Below, in pieces: positions 12,758 through 13,479 of a stretch of 13,479 bases of DNA. The stretch comes from UCB3 sp964415605. GTDB lineage: Bacteria > Chloroflexota > Anaerolineae > Epilineales > Epilineaceae. The stretch is from positions 1-13,479 of the forward strand of contig CAYQBA010000131.1 in assembly GCA_964415605.1 (NCBI GenBank), read 5' to 3'. The position numbers and the translations under genes are program-made. The notes beneath the pieces are model-generated. The model was not told where the DNA came from and did not search any database. It saw only the letters and a program-made list of their open reading frames with translations. Numbering within the stretch: position 1 is the stretch's first letter; every line of letters begins with the position of its first letter.

Positions 12758-13479
12758 TCTTCCAAGGGCTCGACGCCGAGGCGTACGACCGCGAGTACGG
12801 CGACGTCAACCTCTTGCGGCGCGTCTGGCGCTACTTCGCCACGCGCCCGCTGCGCGTGGCCGTCATCCTCGCCAGCGTCATGGCCGTCAGCGCCATCCAG
12901 GCCGCCGTGCCCATCCTGATCGCCCGCGGCGTCGGGACGTTGAGCGCCGGCGCCACGTCGACCGCCGCGAGCAGCGGCGGGGCGGCGGGCGGCGGGCTCA
13001 CCTTGCTCGGCGTGGCGCTGACCCCCGGCCAGACCGCCGCCGCGCTCATCGCCGCCGTGTTCGCCGCCAGCGCCGCCATCTGGGGGCTGAACTACGTCCG
13101 CCGCCGCGAGACCACCCGCGCCATCGCCGACGTCGTGCTGGCGCTCCGCCGCGACGCCTTCGAGGCCGCCGTGCGCCACGACCTGTCGTTCTACGACACC
13201 TTCGCGTCCGGCCGCATCGTCAGCCGCATCACCTCCGACACCCAGGACTTCGGCCAGACCGTCGCGCTCGTCGCCGACCTGGCCGGGCAGGTCGTCCAGA
13301 TCGGGCTGCTCACGATCGTGCTGTTCGGCATCTCGCCGCGCATGACCGCCCTGCTCATCATGTGGGCGCCGGTGGTGTTCGGGATCGCGCTCGGCTTCCG
13401 CGCCGTCGCCCGCCGCACGACCCGCCAGGGGTTCCGGGCCACCGCGGACGTCAACGCCAAGATCTTCGAGACCGTGGCC
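12754..13479 (+). CDS. Second ABC exporter half-transporter, 3'-truncated by the window
   Basis: The frame from ATG 12754 stays open to the window end, 242 codons. It starts in ATGA, sharing 4 nt with the upstream stop, so the two subunits are translationally coupled. Only the membrane domain is present. After a cytosolic N-terminus (DREYGDVNLLRRVWRYFATRP) come TM1 (about 34-60), a long Gly/Ala/Ser-rich extracytoplasmic loop (about 62-82) and TM2 (about 94-112). Then RRDAFEAAVRHDLSFYD and GRIVSRITSDTQDF (153-166) match the conserved intracellular region of type IV ABC exporters, and two further membrane helices follow (about 170-215). The ATPase domain lies beyond the edge. From the partner's Asp518, I predict a canonical catalytic Glu and an altered signature motif in the missing part. 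Confidence 0.88.
   Translation, partial: MIFQGLDAEAYDREYGDVNLLRRVWRYFATRPLRVAVILASVMAVSAIQAAVPILIARGVGTLSAGATSTAASSGGAAGGGLTLLGVALTPGQTAAALIAAVFAASAAIWGLNYVRRRETTRAIADVVLALRRDAFEAAVRHDLSFYDTFASGRIVSRITSDTQDFGQTVALVADLAGQVVQIGLLTIVLFGISPRMTALLIMWAPVVFGIALGFRAVARRTTRQGFRATADVNAKIFETVA

Overview
The window is GC-rich bacterial DNA, most likely from a member of the Chloroflexota (Anaerolineae/Ardenticatenia-like). That placement is an inference from the mix of content: a TPR-CHAT protease beside an ECF sigma factor, large secreted beta-repeat proteins, an 'IFLPWLGR' motif near the C-terminus of one of them (I recall similar F/Y-LP-hydrophobic motifs from secreted proteins of this phylum), and very GC-rich core genes. 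No rRNA or tRNA gene, CRISPR array or transposase is visible.

Layout. (1) Positions 3-1256 (+): the 3' part of a secreted or surface protein built of Ig-like repeats. A perfect 16-bp hairpin follows at 1297-1334, between convergent genes. (2) Positions 1394-4543 (-): a small orphan secreted protein (150 aa) and a 762-aa secreted CLCA-type zincin metalloprotease. About 400 bp of hairpin-bearing non-coding DNA separates them. (3) Positions 4724-8748: a TPR-CHAT caspase-fold protease (+) faces a two-gene operon (-) of an ECF sigma factor and an anti-sigma-like zinc-finger protein. The 3' ends of the CHAT gene and the zinc-finger gene overlap by 82 bp. (4) Positions 9020-9568 (+): a SpoU/TrmH RNA 2'-O-methyltransferase. 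(5) Positions 9627-10365 (-): a UPF0175 antitoxin / PIN-domain toxin pair. (6) Positions 10366-10861: non-coding DNA with a possible operator, a 23-bp palindromic tandem array, a 30-bp repeat pair and a candidate promoter. (7) Positions 10862-13479 (+): two overlapping ABC-exporter genes, the second cut by the window edge. The first has Asp at the catalytic-Glu position, as in the degenerate subunit of heterodimeric exporters.

How it may work together. The segment from about 1030 to 8990 is visibly less GC-rich and less biased at third codon positions than both flanks, so it may be an acquired accessory block. Its four larger genes make a coherent set: a signal-responsive sigma factor with a cytosolic zinc-finger partner, an intracellular caspase-like protease with a TPR sensor arm, and a divergently placed secreted metalloprotease. 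I infer a regulated proteolytic, stress or conflict module. No activity can be shown from sequence alone.
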